NCBI RefSeq assembly: GCF_041428715.1
Contig: NZ_CP155572.1
Length of the DNA: 64,000 bases
Source: Sporomusa malonica
Lineage (GTDB): Bacteria > Bacillota > Negativicutes > Sporomusales > Sporomusaceae
Strand: one strand, 5' to 3'
The translations under genes and the position numbers were made by a program. This document shows positions 1 to 8,664 of the stretch, piece by piece. Positions within the stretch are counted from its first letter, which is position 1. Every line of letters begins with the position of its first letter. Below the pieces are notes generated by a model. It ran no database searches. It had not been told where the DNA came from and saw nothing but the letters and a program-made list of their open reading frames with translations.

Positions 1-434
1 CTAAGACCAGCGATTGTAGCGCGAACCATGTTGTTGGCGTTAGATGAGCCAAGCGATTTGGTCAGGATGTCGTGAATGCCAGCAAGTTCAAGCACAGCAC
101 GAGCTGGGCCGCCAGCAATTACGCCTGTACCTTCGGAGGCAGGCTTTAACAGCACTTTACCGGCGCCGAACTCACCCATGATTTGATGAGGAATAGTGGT
201 GCCGACAATAGGAACTTTAATCAGGTTTTTCTTGGCGTCTTCTACGCCTTTACGAATAGCTTCCGGCACTTCAGCAGCTTTGCCCAAGCCGAAACCTACA
301 TGGCCGTTGCCATCGCCGACAACTACCAGAGCGCTGAAAGAAAAGCGTCTACCGCCTTTAACTACCTTGGCAACCCGGTTGATAAATACTACTTTTTCCT
401 TAAGGTCAAGACCGGTGTGATCAATTCTGGCCAT
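1..434 (-). CDS. rpsE: 30S ribosomal protein S5 (3' end cut by window edge)
   Basis: Minus-strand frame from an ATG at 434 begins MARIDHTGLDLKEK and continues open to base 1, so the C-terminus lies outside the window. The S5 double-stranded-RNA-binding region is visible (FSALVVVGDGNGHVGFGLGK), followed by GEFGAGKVLLKPASEGTG. S5 sits in the 30S body and helps control decoding accuracy and mRNA entry. A good Shine-Dalgarno site (AAGGAGGG) precedes the ATG. It follows rplR by 17 bases in the spc part of the cluster. Confidence 0.97.
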   Translation of the reverse strand, partial: MARIDHTGLDLKEKVVFINRVAKVVKGGRRFSFSALVVVGDGNGHVGFGLGKAAEVPEAIRKGVEDAKKNLIKVPIVGTTIPHQIMGEFGAGKVLLKPASEGTGVIAGGPARAVLELAGIHDILTKSLGSSNANNMVRATIAGL

Positions 435-451
435 TAATTTCCCTCCTTTTC

Positions 452-820
452 TTAGAATTCAAGTCCAGCTTCGCGTGCAGCAGCAGCCAGGGCGGCAACG
501 CGGCCGTGATAAATGTAACCAGCACGGTCAAATACCACTTTAGTGATTCCTTTTTCGAGGGCCCGTTTGGCGATTGCCTCGCCTACAGCTTTAGCTGCAT
601 CAATGTTTCCACCGTACTCAACTTTAGCCAGTACCTCTTTATCCATGGTGCTAGCCGATACGAGGGTAGCGCCAGTTTTATCGTTGATAATTTGAGCATA
701 CATATGCTTCAAACTACGAAATACGTTAAGACGGGGGCGTTCGGTGGTGCCAATAAGATTTTTCCGGGCTCTTAGTTGGCGCTTTTGACGTCCGATGTTT
801 TTGCTCGGTTTACGCAGCAA
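452..820 (-). CDS. rplR: 50S ribosomal protein L18
   Basis: Product about 122 residues, LRKPSKNIGRQKRQLRARKN at the N-terminus, with the L18 core RPRLNVFRSLKHMYAQIIND and a C-terminal FDRAGYIYHGRVAALA. L18 binds 5S rRNA in the central protuberance. A GTG at 829 would extend the frame by three codons, but that GTG overlaps the Shine-Dalgarno AAAGGAG (835-829). The TTG at 820 sits 8 bases beyond it and gives the usual L18 N-terminus, so TTG is chosen. Confidence 0.95.
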   Translation of the reverse strand: MLRKPSKNIGRQKRQLRARKNLIGTTERPRLNVFRSLKHMYAQIINDKTGATLVSASTMDKEVLAKVEYGGNIDAAKAVGEAIAKRALEKGITKVVFDRAGYIYHGRVAALAAAAREAGLEF

Positions 821-858
821 GGTGTTCACTCCTTTCGCTTGAATTGCCTTTTATGAGT

Positions 859-1410
859 TTATTTCTTGCCTTTACCGCCGGCTTTACCGACTTTACGGCG
901 GATAACTTCGCCTTCGTACTTAATGCCTTTGCCTTTATAGGGCTCTGGCTCACGGTAGCCACGGATTTTTGCAGCAAGTGCGCCGACAGCTTCTTTGTCG
1001 ATTCCGGAAACAACAATCCGGTTAGGCGCGGGAACATCAATTGTAAGACCTGCAGGCGGCTCAACCTCCAGCGGATGCGAAAAGCCTAAGGTGAGCGCCA
1101 GTTTTTGACCGGCTTTAGCGGCACGATAGCCTACGCCAGCAATCTCCAGGGTTTTAGCAAAACCTTGGGTTACGCCTGTTACCATGTTGCTAACCAGGGT
1201 TCTGGTCAGACCATGGAGCGAGCGGTGTTCTTTATTATCTGTAGGCCGCTTGACATTAATGACACTGTCTTCCAGTTCGATAATCATATCTTTATGGAAC
1301 TGACGGGTCAGTTCGCCTTTAGGGCCTTTAACTGTCACTACGTTGTTTTCACCGATGGTTACGGTAACACCAGCAGGAACAGTGATGGGACTCCTACCAA
1401 TTCTAGACAT
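859..1410 (-). CDS. rplF: 50S ribosomal protein L6
   Basis: 183 residues, starting MSRIGRSPITVPAGV, with two tandem L6 folds. The C-terminal signature PEPYKGKGIKYEGE, which contacts 23S rRNA near the factor-binding site, is intact. The ATG has a clear AGGAGG site 7-8 bases upstream. Normal length, in the standard place between rpsH and rplR, co-oriented and closely spaced. Confidence 0.98.
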   Translation of the reverse strand: MSRIGRSPITVPAGVTVTIGENNVVTVKGPKGELTRQFHKDMIIELEDSVINVKRPTDNKEHRSLHGLTRTLVSNMVTGVTQGFAKTLEIAGVGYRAAKAGQKLALTLGFSHPLEVEPPAGLTIDVPAPNRIVVSGIDKEAVGALAAKIRGYREPEPYKGKGIKYEGEVIRRKVGKAGGKGKK

Positions 1411-1433
1411 ATTGCACCTCCTGTATCACTAGA

Positions 1434-1832
1434 CTACCAAACGTATGCGATTACTTCGCCGCCGAGACCTTCTTTGCGAGCGGCTTTGTCAGACATGATG
1501 CCTTTGGATGTCGAGATAATCGCAATTCCGAGGCCACCCAGTACGCGCGGCAGTTGCTCTTTCTTAGCGTAAACGCGAAGACCGGGCTTAGAAATGCGCT
1601 TAATTCCAGTAATTACTTTTTCGCGGTTCGGTCCGTATTTCAGACTTACACGAATCATTCCTTGCTTGCCATCGGCAATTGTATCGTAGTCTCTGATAAA
1701 ACCTTCGTCTTTCAGAATTTGTACTACAGATTTTTTAATTTTCGATGCCGGAATTTCGACTTTATCGTGAAAAACCGAGTTAGCGTTGCGAATGCGCGTA
1801 AGCATATCGGCAATCGGATCGGTCATTACCAT
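1434..1832 (-). CDS. rpsH: 30S ribosomal protein S8
   Basis: 132 residues with the S8 start MVMTDPIADMLTRIRNAN and the C-terminal STSKGIMSDKAARKEGLGGE motif. S8 binds helix 21 of 16S rRNA and in many bacteria represses spc-operon translation. Two in-frame ATGs (1832, 1826) both fit the upstream GGGGG site; the first is used because MVMTDP is common in the family. Confidence 0.97.
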   Translation of the reverse strand: MVMTDPIADMLTRIRNANSVFHDKVEIPASKIKKSVVQILKDEGFIRDYDTIADGKQGMIRVSLKYGPNREKVITGIKRISKPGLRVYAKKEQLPRVLGGLGIAIISTSKGIMSDKAARKEGLGGEVIAYVW

Positions 1833-1865
1833 GGTTTAGAACCCCCTTCCTATATGTTGCTGCTA

Positions 1866-2051
1866 CTACCAGCTTGCCTTGGTTACTCCAGGAATGGCGC
1901 CTTTGTAGCTCAGTTCCCGGAAACAAATCCGGCACATTTCGAATTTGCGCATATATCCGTGCGGACGACCACAAATTTTGCAGCGGTTGTACTTTTGTAC
2001 CTTAAACTTAGGCTCGTTTTTCCATTTCTCAATTAAAGCCTTCTTGGCCAC
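1866..2051 (-). CDS. rpsN: 30S ribosomal protein S14, zinc-binding type
   Basis: 61 residues, the short zinc form of S14. A four-cysteine ribbon is visible: CKIC near residue 24 and CRIC near residue 40. Zinc-free S14 is longer (about 89-101 residues) and lacks these cysteines. Starts with GTG at 2051 behind AAGGAGGG. Only the zinc form is seen here; a zinc-independent paralogue, if any, lies elsewhere. Confidence 0.97.
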   Translation of the reverse strand: MAKKALIEKWKNEPKFKVQKYNRCKICGRPHGYMRKFEMCRICFRELSYKGAIPGVTKASW

Positions 2052-2099
2052 CGAATTCCCTCCTTCTTATAAACTGTTCAGTACTCTATCTATGAACAG

Positions 2100-2642
2100 T
2101 TATGCGCTGAATGGCATACCCATTAATCTTAACAGTTCTCTTGCTTCTTCGTCGGTCTTGGCGGTGGTAACAATGATGATATCCATTCCACGAATCTTGT
2201 CTACTTTGTCGTAGTCAATCTCGGGGAATATCAGCTGTTCTTTAATACCTAAAGAGTAGTTGCCACGGCCATCAAAGGCTTTAGGGCTTACGCCGCGGAA
2301 GTCACGAACCCGAGGTAAAGAGATGTTGAACAATTTATCAAGGAATTGATACATCCGTTCGCCGCGCATGGTAACTTTAGCACCAATAGGCATACCTTCG
2401 CGGATTTTGAAAGCCGCGATGGATTTCTTAGCTCTGGTTATAATCGGCTTCTGACCAGCGATTAGAGTCATATCGCCTACAGCAGCGTCGAGAATTTTGG
2501 GGTTGCCTACTGCTTCACCGACCCCCATATTGATAACAACCTTCTCAACTTTAGGAATTTCCATAACATTTTTATAGCCGAACTTTTCCATCATAGCTTT
2601 GGCTACTTCATTTTTATATTTTTCTTTAAGTCTTGTATCCAT
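2100..2642 (-). CDS. rplE: 50S ribosomal protein L5
   Basis: 180 residues, normal for L5. The segment EKVVINMGVGEAVGN and the RDFRGVSPKAFDGRGNYS region are typical. L5 binds 5S rRNA with L18 and forms an intersubunit bridge. ATG preceded by AGGAGGTAAAACAT. In standard order after rplX. Confidence 0.98.
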   Translation of the reverse strand: MDTRLKEKYKNEVAKAMMEKFGYKNVMEIPKVEKVVINMGVGEAVGNPKILDAAVGDMTLIAGQKPIITRAKKSIAAFKIREGMPIGAKVTMRGERMYQFLDKLFNISLPRVRDFRGVSPKAFDGRGNYSLGIKEQLIFPEIDYDKVDKIRGMDIIIVTTAKTDEEARELLRLMGMPFSA

Positions 2643-2674
2643 ATGTTTTACCTCCTTTCAGGGAAGATGGTTTA

Positions 2675-3013
2675 TTACTTGTCTTTATCGATAACTTCGC
2701 CGCATTTTTTGCAGGCACGAGCAAACGAGCCGCTAGCGAGCTGAGTTTTCTTAATGCGGGTAGGTTTGCTGCAAGCAGGGCATACCAGCATAACTTTGGC
2801 AGAAGAAAGAGCAGCTTCCTTTACCAAAATGCCACCCTGGGGCGCTTTTTGGCTAGGCTTCGTGTGGCGCTTTACTTTGTTTACGCCTTCAACCACTACT
2901 TTGCCTTTTTTAGGCAGAGCTTCTACGATTTTGCCTTCTTTGCCTTTATCTTTGCCTGACAGTACAACAACTTTGTCGCCTTTTTTTACATGCAATCTTT
3001 GGGCTTCGGACAC
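2675..3013 (-). CDS. rplX: 50S ribosomal protein L24
   Basis: About 112 residues. The KOW-type start HVKKGDKVVVLSGKDKGKEG is followed by a long C-terminal part with CPAC and CKKC pairs (a zinc-ribbon-like tail). L24 initiates 50S assembly near the exit tunnel. An upstream GTG (3022) overlaps the AGGAGG site, whereas the GTG at 3013 lies 8 bases from it, so the shorter form is chosen. Confidence 0.95.
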   Translation of the reverse strand: MSEAQRLHVKKGDKVVVLSGKDKGKEGKIVEALPKKGKVVVEGVNKVKRHTKPSQKAPQGGILVKEAALSSAKVMLVCPACSKPTRIKKTQLASGSFARACKKCGEVIDKDK

Positions 3014-3031
3014 TCCGGACACCTCCTTAAT

Positions 3032-3400
3032 CTAGATAACTTCCGGCGCCAGTGAGATAATCTTCATGAAATCTTTGTCCCTGAGTTCGCGGGCTACAGG
3101 TCCAAATATCCGTGTACCTCTCGGGCTTTTATCATCTTTAATAACAACTGCGGCGTTTTCATCAAACCGGATGTACGAGCCGTCCGGACGACGCAGTCCC
3201 TTCTTGGAACGAACAACAACTGCTTTAATTACATCGCCTTTCTTGACAACGCCACCGGGTGTAGCGTCTTTAACAGACGCAACGATAACATCGCCAATGT
3301 TGGCATAGCGGCGGTATGAGCCACCCAGTACGCGGATGCACATAATTTGCTTTGCGCCGGTATTATCAGCAACACTCAGGATACTCTGTTGTTGAATCAT
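3032..3400 (-). CDS. rplN: 50S ribosomal protein L14
   Basis: 122 residues, exactly the family length. The MIQQQSILSVADNTGAKQ start and the GDVIKAVVVRSKKG core are typical. L14 sits at the subunit interface and is the docking site of ribosome-silencing factor RsfS. ATG behind GAAGGAGGATAAGCACT. Confidence 0.98.
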   Translation of the reverse strand: MIQQQSILSVADNTGAKQIMCIRVLGGSYRRYANIGDVIVASVKDATPGGVVKKGDVIKAVVVRSKKGLRRPDGSYIRFDENAAVVIKDDKSPRGTRIFGPVARELRDKDFMKIISLAPEVI

Positions 3401-3485
3401 AGTGCTTATCCTCCTTCCTCATGTGACTCGATGCACGTTAAGAGCAGACGAGCCTTAGAAGCTTACTTCGTATTTGGGTTATTTA

Positions 3486-3746
3486 CTATTGTGCTCTTTC
3501 CAGAACTTCAACCACGCGCCAGCGCTTTTCTTTGGACAGTGGGCGGGTTTCCATAATCTTAACGGTATCACCAATATGGCTTTCGTTATTCTCGTCATGA
3601 GCTTTAAACTTAACTGTTTGTTTAATGGATTTATGATACAGCGGGTGCCGTACTAAACGCTCAACGGCTACTACTACTGTTTTGTCCATTTTATCGCTTA
3701 CTACTTTGCCAATACGGACCTTGCGCTCGTTTCTTTCAACGGTCAC
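3486..3746 (-). CDS. rpsQ: 30S ribosomal protein S17
   Basis: 86 residues with the S17 signature GKVVSDKMDKTVVVAVER and RPLSKEKRWRVVEVLERA. It is an early 16S-binding assembly protein. The start is GTG at 3746, 9 bases from GGAGG. An ATG a few bases further upstream runs at once into TAG in another frame and is not usable. Confidence 0.96.
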   Translation of the reverse strand: MTVERNERKVRIGKVVSDKMDKTVVVAVERLVRHPLYHKSIKQTVKFKAHDENNESHIGDTVKIMETRPLSKEKRWRVVEVLERAQ

Positions 3747-3787
3747 TCTACATTGCCTCCCTTCATACTCACTAGCATTGTGCCAAC

Positions 3788-3985
3788 TTACTGAGCCTTA
3801 AGTTCACGCTGACGCTGAACAGTTTTGATGCGGGCAATTGTTTTCTTGACGGCAGGAATCCGCATGGGGTTATCCAATTGGCCGGTAGCGTGTTGGAACC
3901 GTAAGTTGAACAGTTCCTCTTTTAATTTGTTTAGGTTTTGGTCGAGTTCGGCTGCACTCATATCGCGGATATCATTAGCCTTCAT
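3788..3985 (-). CDS. rpmC: 50S ribosomal protein L29
   Basis: 65 residues, two predicted helices (MSAAELDQNLNKLKEELFNLRFQ and PAVKKTIARIKTVQRQRE). L29 lies at the tunnel exit beside L23. Its ATG is inside the last codons of rplP (11-base overlap), indicating translational coupling; the ribosome-binding site AGGTGGTGAAGTAA is within rplP. Confidence 0.97.
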   Translation of the reverse strand: MKANDIRDMSAAELDQNLNKLKEELFNLRFQHATGQLDNPMRIPAVKKTIARIKTVQRQRELKAQ

Positions 3986-4451
3986 TTACTTCACCACCTG
4001 CTTTAGCATTGGCACCAGGTGCGTCCATATCCAAATTAGCGGTATCCTCCCGCGTAACGAACTTTGTCTTAATGGGCAGTTTATGTGCGGCAAGACGCAT
4101 AGCTTCACGCGCAGTCTCTTCAGGCACGCCGTCCATTTCAAACATGACACGACCAGGCTTAACAACCGCTACCCAGTATTCCGGCGAACCTTTACCACTA
4201 CCCATGCGAGTTTCAGCAGGTTTAGCAGTAATCGGCTTATCTGGGAATATTTTAATCCAAACTTTACCGCCCCGTTTGATATAACGGGTCATGGCGATAC
4301 GGGCTGCTTCGATTTGACGGTTGGTAATCCAAGCCGGCTCAAGAGCAACCAGACCGAACTCACCATGAGAAACAGTAATACCTTTTGTGGCTTTACCAGT
4401 CATGCGGCCGCGGAATTGTTTGCGATGCTTTACTCTTTTAGGAATAAGCAT
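3975..4451 (-). CDS. rplP: 50S ribosomal protein L16
   Basis: 158 residues. The first ~140 match L16 (MLIPKRVKHRKQFRGRM, GGKVWIKIFPDKPITAKPAETRMGSGKGSPE), a late assembly protein contacting A-site tRNA. The last about 18 residues (DMDAPGANAKAGGEVNEG) extend beyond the usual 137-146 residue length and look unstructured. ATG overlaps the rpsC stop by one base (TAATG). Confidence 0.97.
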   Translation of the reverse strand: MLIPKRVKHRKQFRGRMTGKATKGITVSHGEFGLVALEPAWITNRQIEAARIAMTRYIKRGGKVWIKIFPDKPITAKPAETRMGSGKGSPEYWVAVVKPGRVMFEMDGVPEETAREAMRLAAHKLPIKTKFVTREDTANLDMDAPGANAKAGGEVNEG

Positions 4452-5128
4452 TATCTCTCGCCCCCTTCAGTGGCGGCGGCAGCGACAACAGTCTTTTTGG
4501 CTTCAGGCAGAACTTCGCCTTTGTAAATCCAGACTTTTACGCCTATACGGCCATAAGTGGTTGCAGCTTCTGCAGTGCCATAGTCAATGTCGGCACGCAA
4601 AGTGTGCAGGGGAATACTGCCCTCACGATAGCTCTCAGTACGAGCAATTTCAGCGCCGCCTAAGCGACCGCCAACCATTACTTTAATACCTTTTGCTCCC
4701 ATGCGCATGGTGCGAGTTACTGATTGCTTCATTGCCCGACGGAAAGCAATACGCTTTTCGAGCTGAGCAGCAATGTTTTCAGCAACTAAAGTAGCATCAA
4801 GTTCGGCTTGCTTAATCTCGGCAATATTTACATCAACAATCTTGCCGGTAAGATCTTTCAGCCATTTTTTAATATTCTCAATTCCACTGCCACCGCGACC
4901 GATAACCATACCAGGCTTAGCAGTGTGTATGGTAACTTTCACTCGATTAGCCGCACGCTCAATAATGATCTTCGACACATTCGAGGTGTAAAGCTTTTCT
5001 TTCAGCATATCACGGATTTTGATATCTTCATGCAGGTTTTTAGCATAATCTTTGTCGGCATACCATTTTGCGTCCCAAGTTTTTACAATGCCAAGACGAA
5101 GACCATGCGGATTAACTTTTTGACCCAC
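4451..5128 (-). CDS. rpsC: 30S ribosomal protein S3
   Basis: 225 residues from GTG at 5128 (GQKVNPHGLRLGIVKTWD). The KH domain GRGGSGIENIKKWL and the C-terminal GRLGGAEIARTESYREGSIPLHTLRADIDYG region are intact. S3 lines the mRNA entry channel. The frame is open further upstream, but the AAGGAGGG site is 6-8 bases before this GTG and S3 normally begins MGQKVNP, so the longer start is rejected. Confidence 0.97.
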   Translation of the reverse strand: MGQKVNPHGLRLGIVKTWDAKWYADKDYAKNLHEDIKIRDMLKEKLYTSNVSKIIIERAANRVKVTIHTAKPGMVIGRGGSGIENIKKWLKDLTGKIVDVNIAEIKQAELDATLVAENIAAQLEKRIAFRRAMKQSVTRTMRMGAKGIKVMVGGRLGGAEIARTESYREGSIPLHTLRADIDYGTAEAATTYGRIGVKVWIYKGEVLPEAKKTVVAAAATEGGER

Positions 5129-5153
5129 TAAATTTCCCTCCTTCGTCTTTAGC

Positions 5154-5486
5154 TTATCTTTCTTTAACAACCAGCGTTACGTGGCTGGTACGCTTTAAAA
5201 TCTTGAATGCCTGGCCGCGTGAACGCGGATGAATGCGCTTCAAGGTTGGTCCCTGATCAACAAATGCCTGTGAGATAAAGAGAGCATCGGTATTCAGGTC
5301 GTAGTTGTGTTCAGCATTAGCGATTGCTGATTTGAGCACTTTTTCCAGAACTTCAGCTCCGACTTTCGGAGTGTATTTCAAAATTGCAAAAGCCTCGCCC
5401 ACGTTTTTGCCGCGAATTAAATCAATAACTATGCGGATTTTACGGGGAGCAATGCGAATATGTCTGGCAATTGCTTTAGCTTCCAT
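5154..5486 (-). CDS. rplV: 50S ribosomal protein L22
   Basis: 110 residues; start MEAKAIARHIRIAPRKIR and C-terminal hairpin region PTLKRIHPRSRGQAFKILKRTSH, the loop that lines the peptide exit tunnel and carries macrolide-resistance positions. It ends 25 bases before rpsC. Confidence 0.97.
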   Translation of the reverse strand: MEAKAIARHIRIAPRKIRIVIDLIRGKNVGEAFAILKYTPKVGAEVLEKVLKSAIANAEHNYDLNTDALFISQAFVDQGPTLKRIHPRSRGQAFKILKRTSHVTLVVKER

Positions 5487-5535
5487 TGTTTAACCCCCTT
5501 CCGGCTGTAATCCCCGGATTTTTGCTAAGAATATG

Positions 5536-5817
5536 TTATCTTACCCCAGTAGACCGTTCAGAACCACTGTGGCCTTTATATGTCCGGGTCGGCGCAAATT
5601 CGCCAAGCTTGTGTCCAACCATGTCTTCGGTAACATATACCGGCACATGCTTACGGCCGTCATGAACAGCCAGTGTGTGTCCAACAAAGTTAGGCAGAAT
5701 CGTCGAGCTGCGTGACCAGGTTTTGATAACTTTTTTATCATTTTTAGCATTAAGCGCATCAATTTTCTTGAGCAGGCTTTCTTGCACATAAGGTCCTTTT
5801 TTAATTGATCTTGACAC
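5536..5817 (-). CDS. rpsS: 30S ribosomal protein S19
   Basis: 93 residues: MSRSIKKGPYVQESLLKKI and LGEFAPTRTYKGHSG. S19 sits in the 30S head with S13. GTG start at 5817 behind AAAGGAGGCTATTTAG. Confidence 0.97.
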   Translation of the reverse strand: MSRSIKKGPYVQESLLKKIDALNAKNDKKVIKTWSRSSTILPNFVGHTLAVHDGRKHVPVYVTEDMVGHKLGEFAPTRTYKGHSGSERSTGVR

Positions 5818-5860
5818 CTAAATAGCCTCCTTTCGATGATTCATCCATCGCAATTCGAGA

Positions 5861-6685
5861 TTATTTCCGTTTCTTAACAATCAGCTTGTCAGAAGCTTTG
5901 CTTTTACGGGTTTTTGCACCCATTGCGCATTTGCCCCACGGAGTAACAGGATGCTTACGGCCGATAGGCGAACGGCCCTCGCCACCACCATGCGGATGGT
6001 CGATCGGGTTCATTGCGACACCGCGGTTAGCAGGACGAATACCCAGCCAACGTGAACGGCCAGCTTTACCGATTGTGATATTTTCGTGTTCAAGATTGCC
6101 CACCTGGCCGATAGTAGCCCGGCAGTTAATATGAACTTTTCTCAGTTCGCCAGATGGCAAACGTAAGAGTGCGTGGCTGCCTTCTTTAGCCATCAACTGA
6201 GCCGAAGCGCCCGCCGAACGGACCAATTGGCCGCCTTTGCCGATTTTCATTTCAATGTTATGGAGTTGAGTACCTACCGGAATATTCTTAAGTGCTAAGG
6301 CATTACCAACCTTGATATCGGCTTCCGCGCCGCTCATGATGGTATCGCCCACTTTAAGACCGTTAGGTGCGAGAATATAACGTTTTTCGCCGTCAGCGTA
6401 GTTTAAGAGGGCAATCCGTGCTGAACGGTTAGGATCATATTCAATGGTGGCAACAGTTGCGGGAATACCGTCTTTATTGCGTTTAAAGTCAATGATACGG
6501 TATAAACGCTTGTGACCGCCGCCTTGATGCCTTACGGTTAAACGGCCTTGTTGGTTACGACCGGCATGCTTTTGGAGACGCTCGGTCAGAGAACGCTCGG
6601 GACGGTCTGACGTAATATCCGAAAAATCGGCTACCGTCATAAACCTTCTGCCAGGAGCGTATGGTTTAAAACTTTTAACTGGCAT
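5861..6685 (-). CDS. rplB: 50S ribosomal protein L2
   Basis: 274 residues. The two RNA-binding domains and the highly conserved MNPIDHPHGGGEGRSPIGRK segment with the histidine next to the peptidyl-transferase centre are present. Needed for subunit association. ATG behind AAAGGAGGGGCACAC. Confidence 0.98.
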   Translation of the reverse strand: MPVKSFKPYAPGRRFMTVADFSDITSDRPERSLTERLQKHAGRNQQGRLTVRHQGGGHKRLYRIIDFKRNKDGIPATVATIEYDPNRSARIALLNYADGEKRYILAPNGLKVGDTIMSGAEADIKVGNALALKNIPVGTQLHNIEMKIGKGGQLVRSAGASAQLMAKEGSHALLRLPSGELRKVHINCRATIGQVGNLEHENITIGKAGRSRWLGIRPANRGVAMNPIDHPHGGGEGRSPIGRKHPVTPWGKCAMGAKTRKSKASDKLIVKKRK

Positions 6686-6713
6686 GTGTGCCCCTCCTTT
6701 TTAGGAAATTTGG

Positions 6714-7001
6714 TTATACACCTTCGAAGAATTCAATGCGCTCGCCAGGAGCCAGTTTAACAATAGCTTTTTTAAAGTCGCTGCGCTTGCCAAGATGTTT
6801 GCCCATGCGCTTAGTCTTGCCTAATACCCGGATGGTACTAACATCAAGAACTTTAACCTTAAAAATTTGCTCAACAGCTTGGCGAATTTCGATTTTATTG
6901 GCTGTAAGCGGCACAATAAAAGTATATTTGTTGTCAGCCATCATTGCAGTAGTTTTCTCTGTAATGTACGGCTTAATGAGTACATCGCGTAGGTTTGACA
7001 T
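6714..7001 (-). CDS. rplW: 50S ribosomal protein L23
   Basis: 95 residues, L23 family (LIKPYITEKTTAMMADNKYTF; VRVLGKTKRMGKHLGKRSDFKKA-type loop). It is the docking protein for trigger factor and SRP at the tunnel exit. Its ATG overlaps the rplD stop by one base. Confidence 0.97.
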   Translation of the reverse strand: MSNLRDVLIKPYITEKTTAMMADNKYTFIVPLTANKIEIRQAVEQIFKVKVLDVSTIRVLGKTKRMGKHLGKRSDFKKAIVKLAPGERIEFFEGV

Positions 7002-7627
7002 TATGCCAGCACCTCCTCAATCTTAGCGATTGCATCTTTGGTTACTAACACTTTATCATGATGCAACAAGTCGTATACATTAAGCCCCATGGAATTAATG
7101 GCTTTAACACCAGGAATGTTACGGGACGATTTTACGACATTGTCGTTTTGATCTACAGTGATAATTAGTGCTTTGTTGTCACTAGCCTCAAAATTACCGA
7201 GAAGTTTAACAACATCCTTGGTCTTAGGCTCAGCAAAGTTGATGTCTTCAACAACCATTAAACCACCGTCATTAACTTTAGCAGTTAACGCACATTTAAT
7301 AGCCAGACGACGCGCCTTACGGGGCATGCTGAATTTATAACTGCGCGGATGCGGACCAAACGCAACACCGCCACCTACCCATAATGGGGAACGGATGCTG
7401 CCAGCCCGTGCCCGGCCGGTTCCCTTTTGTTTCCAGGGTTTTCTGCCGCCACCGCGTACCATCGATCTGGTCTTGGTTGCGTGAGTGCCATGACGCTGGC
7501 TTGCCAGCTGCATAACAACTGCCTGATGAACAAGGGCTTCGTTTATTTCTACGCCAAATACGCTATCATTGAGTTCCACTTCACCGGTTTTTGCACCGGT
7601 CATATCATATACTGCCACTTTAGGCAT
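7001..7627 (-). CDS. rplD: 50S ribosomal protein L4
   Basis: 208 residues from ATG at 7627 (PKVAVYDMTGAKTGEVELND). The long tunnel-reaching loop (GGRKPWKQKGTGRARAGSIR) is intact. An in-frame ATG at 7636 lies inside the Shine-Dalgarno region (AAGGAGGATG); the downstream ATG is properly spaced. In several bacteria L4 represses its own S10 operon through the leader; whether that applies here is inference. Confidence 0.97.
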   Translation of the reverse strand: MPKVAVYDMTGAKTGEVELNDSVFGVEINEALVHQAVVMQLASQRHGTHATKTRSMVRGGGRKPWKQKGTGRARAGSIRSPLWVGGGVAFGPHPRSYKFSMPRKARRLAIKCALTAKVNDGGLMVVEDINFAEPKTKDVVKLLGNFEASDNKALIITVDQNDNVVKSSRNIPGVKAINSMGLNVYDLLHHDKVLVTKDAIAKIEEVLA

Positions 7628-7695
7628 ATAGCACATCCTCCTTTCGATGCTCGCAACCTGCGCTCTACGCCGTGGCGCAAAGCCACAAGCTGCGA

Positions 7696-8337
7696 TTACT
7701 TATTGGGTTTTACTGTATTTCTAACAATCACAAAACTGCCTTTAGGTCCGGGAACAGCACCTTTAACCAGAAGAAGGTTGCGGGGTACATCTACGCGGAC
7801 TACTTGCAGGCGCTGAACGGTTACTTTTTGTCCGCCCATACGACCTGGGAGTTTTTTGCCTTTAAATACTTTACCGCCGCCACCGCTCATCCGGGAACCA
7901 ATGGTACCAGGCTCACGATGGGATTTAGAACCGTGGGCCATAGGTCCGCGGGCAAAGTTATGTCGTTTAATGCCGCCGGCAAATCCTTTGCCTTTAGCAG
8001 GACCAGTTACATCAATAAGTTCACCTTCGCTGAATACATCAGCGTTCAGAACTTGACCTACTGTATATTCAGAGGCTCCAGGCAGGCGCAGCTCACGGAT
8101 AAACTTTACTGGTTTGACGTTGGCCTTAGCAAAGTGACCCTTTAACGGTTTGTTAACCTTTTTCTCTTTGACAGCGCCAAACCCTAGCTGGACTGCATTG
8201 TAGCCATCATTTTCAACTGTCTTGTTTTGCACTACGACATTGGGACCGGCTTCAATAACAGTAACCGGAATAACTCTACCCTCAGCCGTAAAGATTTGGG
8301 TCATACCTAGTTTTTTTCCTAAAATTCCTTTAGCCAT
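7696..8337 (-). CDS. rplC: 50S ribosomal protein L3
   Basis: 213 residues; GILGKKLGMTQIFTAEGRVIPVT start and the GTIGSRMSGGGGKVFKGKKLPGR finger that reaches the peptidyl-transferase centre. It contains the glutamine methylated by PrmB in proteobacteria within GRMGGQKVT. ATG behind GGAGGTGCGATAA. Confidence 0.98.
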   Translation of the reverse strand: MAKGILGKKLGMTQIFTAEGRVIPVTVIEAGPNVVVQNKTVENDGYNAVQLGFGAVKEKKVNKPLKGHFAKANVKPVKFIRELRLPGASEYTVGQVLNADVFSEGELIDVTGPAKGKGFAGGIKRHNFARGPMAHGSKSHREPGTIGSRMSGGGGKVFKGKKLPGRMGGQKVTVQRLQVVRVDVPRNLLLVKGAVPGPKGSFVIVRNTVKPNK

Positions 8338-8352
8338 TTATCGCACCTCCTC

Positions 8353-8664
8353 CTACAGCTTGATTTCAATGTCCACACCAGCCGGCAAGTCGAGACGCAT
8401 TAAGGCATCAACCGTCTTGGGGGTCGGCTCCAGGATGTCAATAAGACGCTTGTGAGTCCGCATTTCAAATTGCTCGCGGGAGTCTTTATTGACATGGGGT
8501 GAACGCAGAATAGTAAAGATATTTTTCTCTGTAGGAAGCGGAATAGGGCCAGAAACCATGGCGCCAGTACGTTTTGCGGTTTCAACAATCTTGGCCGCAC
8601 TTTGGTCAAGCGCCTTGTGGTCATATGCCTTAAGGCGGATTCTGATTTTTTGTTGTTTAGCCAT
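8353..8664 (-). CDS. rpsJ: 30S ribosomal protein S10 (NusE)
   Basis: 103 residues; IRIRLKAYDHKALDQSA and the loop GPIPLPTEKNIFTILRSPHVNKDSREQFE are typical. S10 also acts as NusE in antitermination with NusB. First gene of the S10 cluster, with the Shine-Dalgarno AAGGAGG 11 bases upstream of the ATG. A 152-base non-coding spacer separates it from tuf. Confidence 0.98.
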   Translation of the reverse strand: MAKQQKIRIRLKAYDHKALDQSAAKIVETAKRTGAMVSGPIPLPTEKNIFTILRSPHVNKDSREQFEMRTHKRLIDILEPTPKTVDALMRLDLPAGVDIEIKL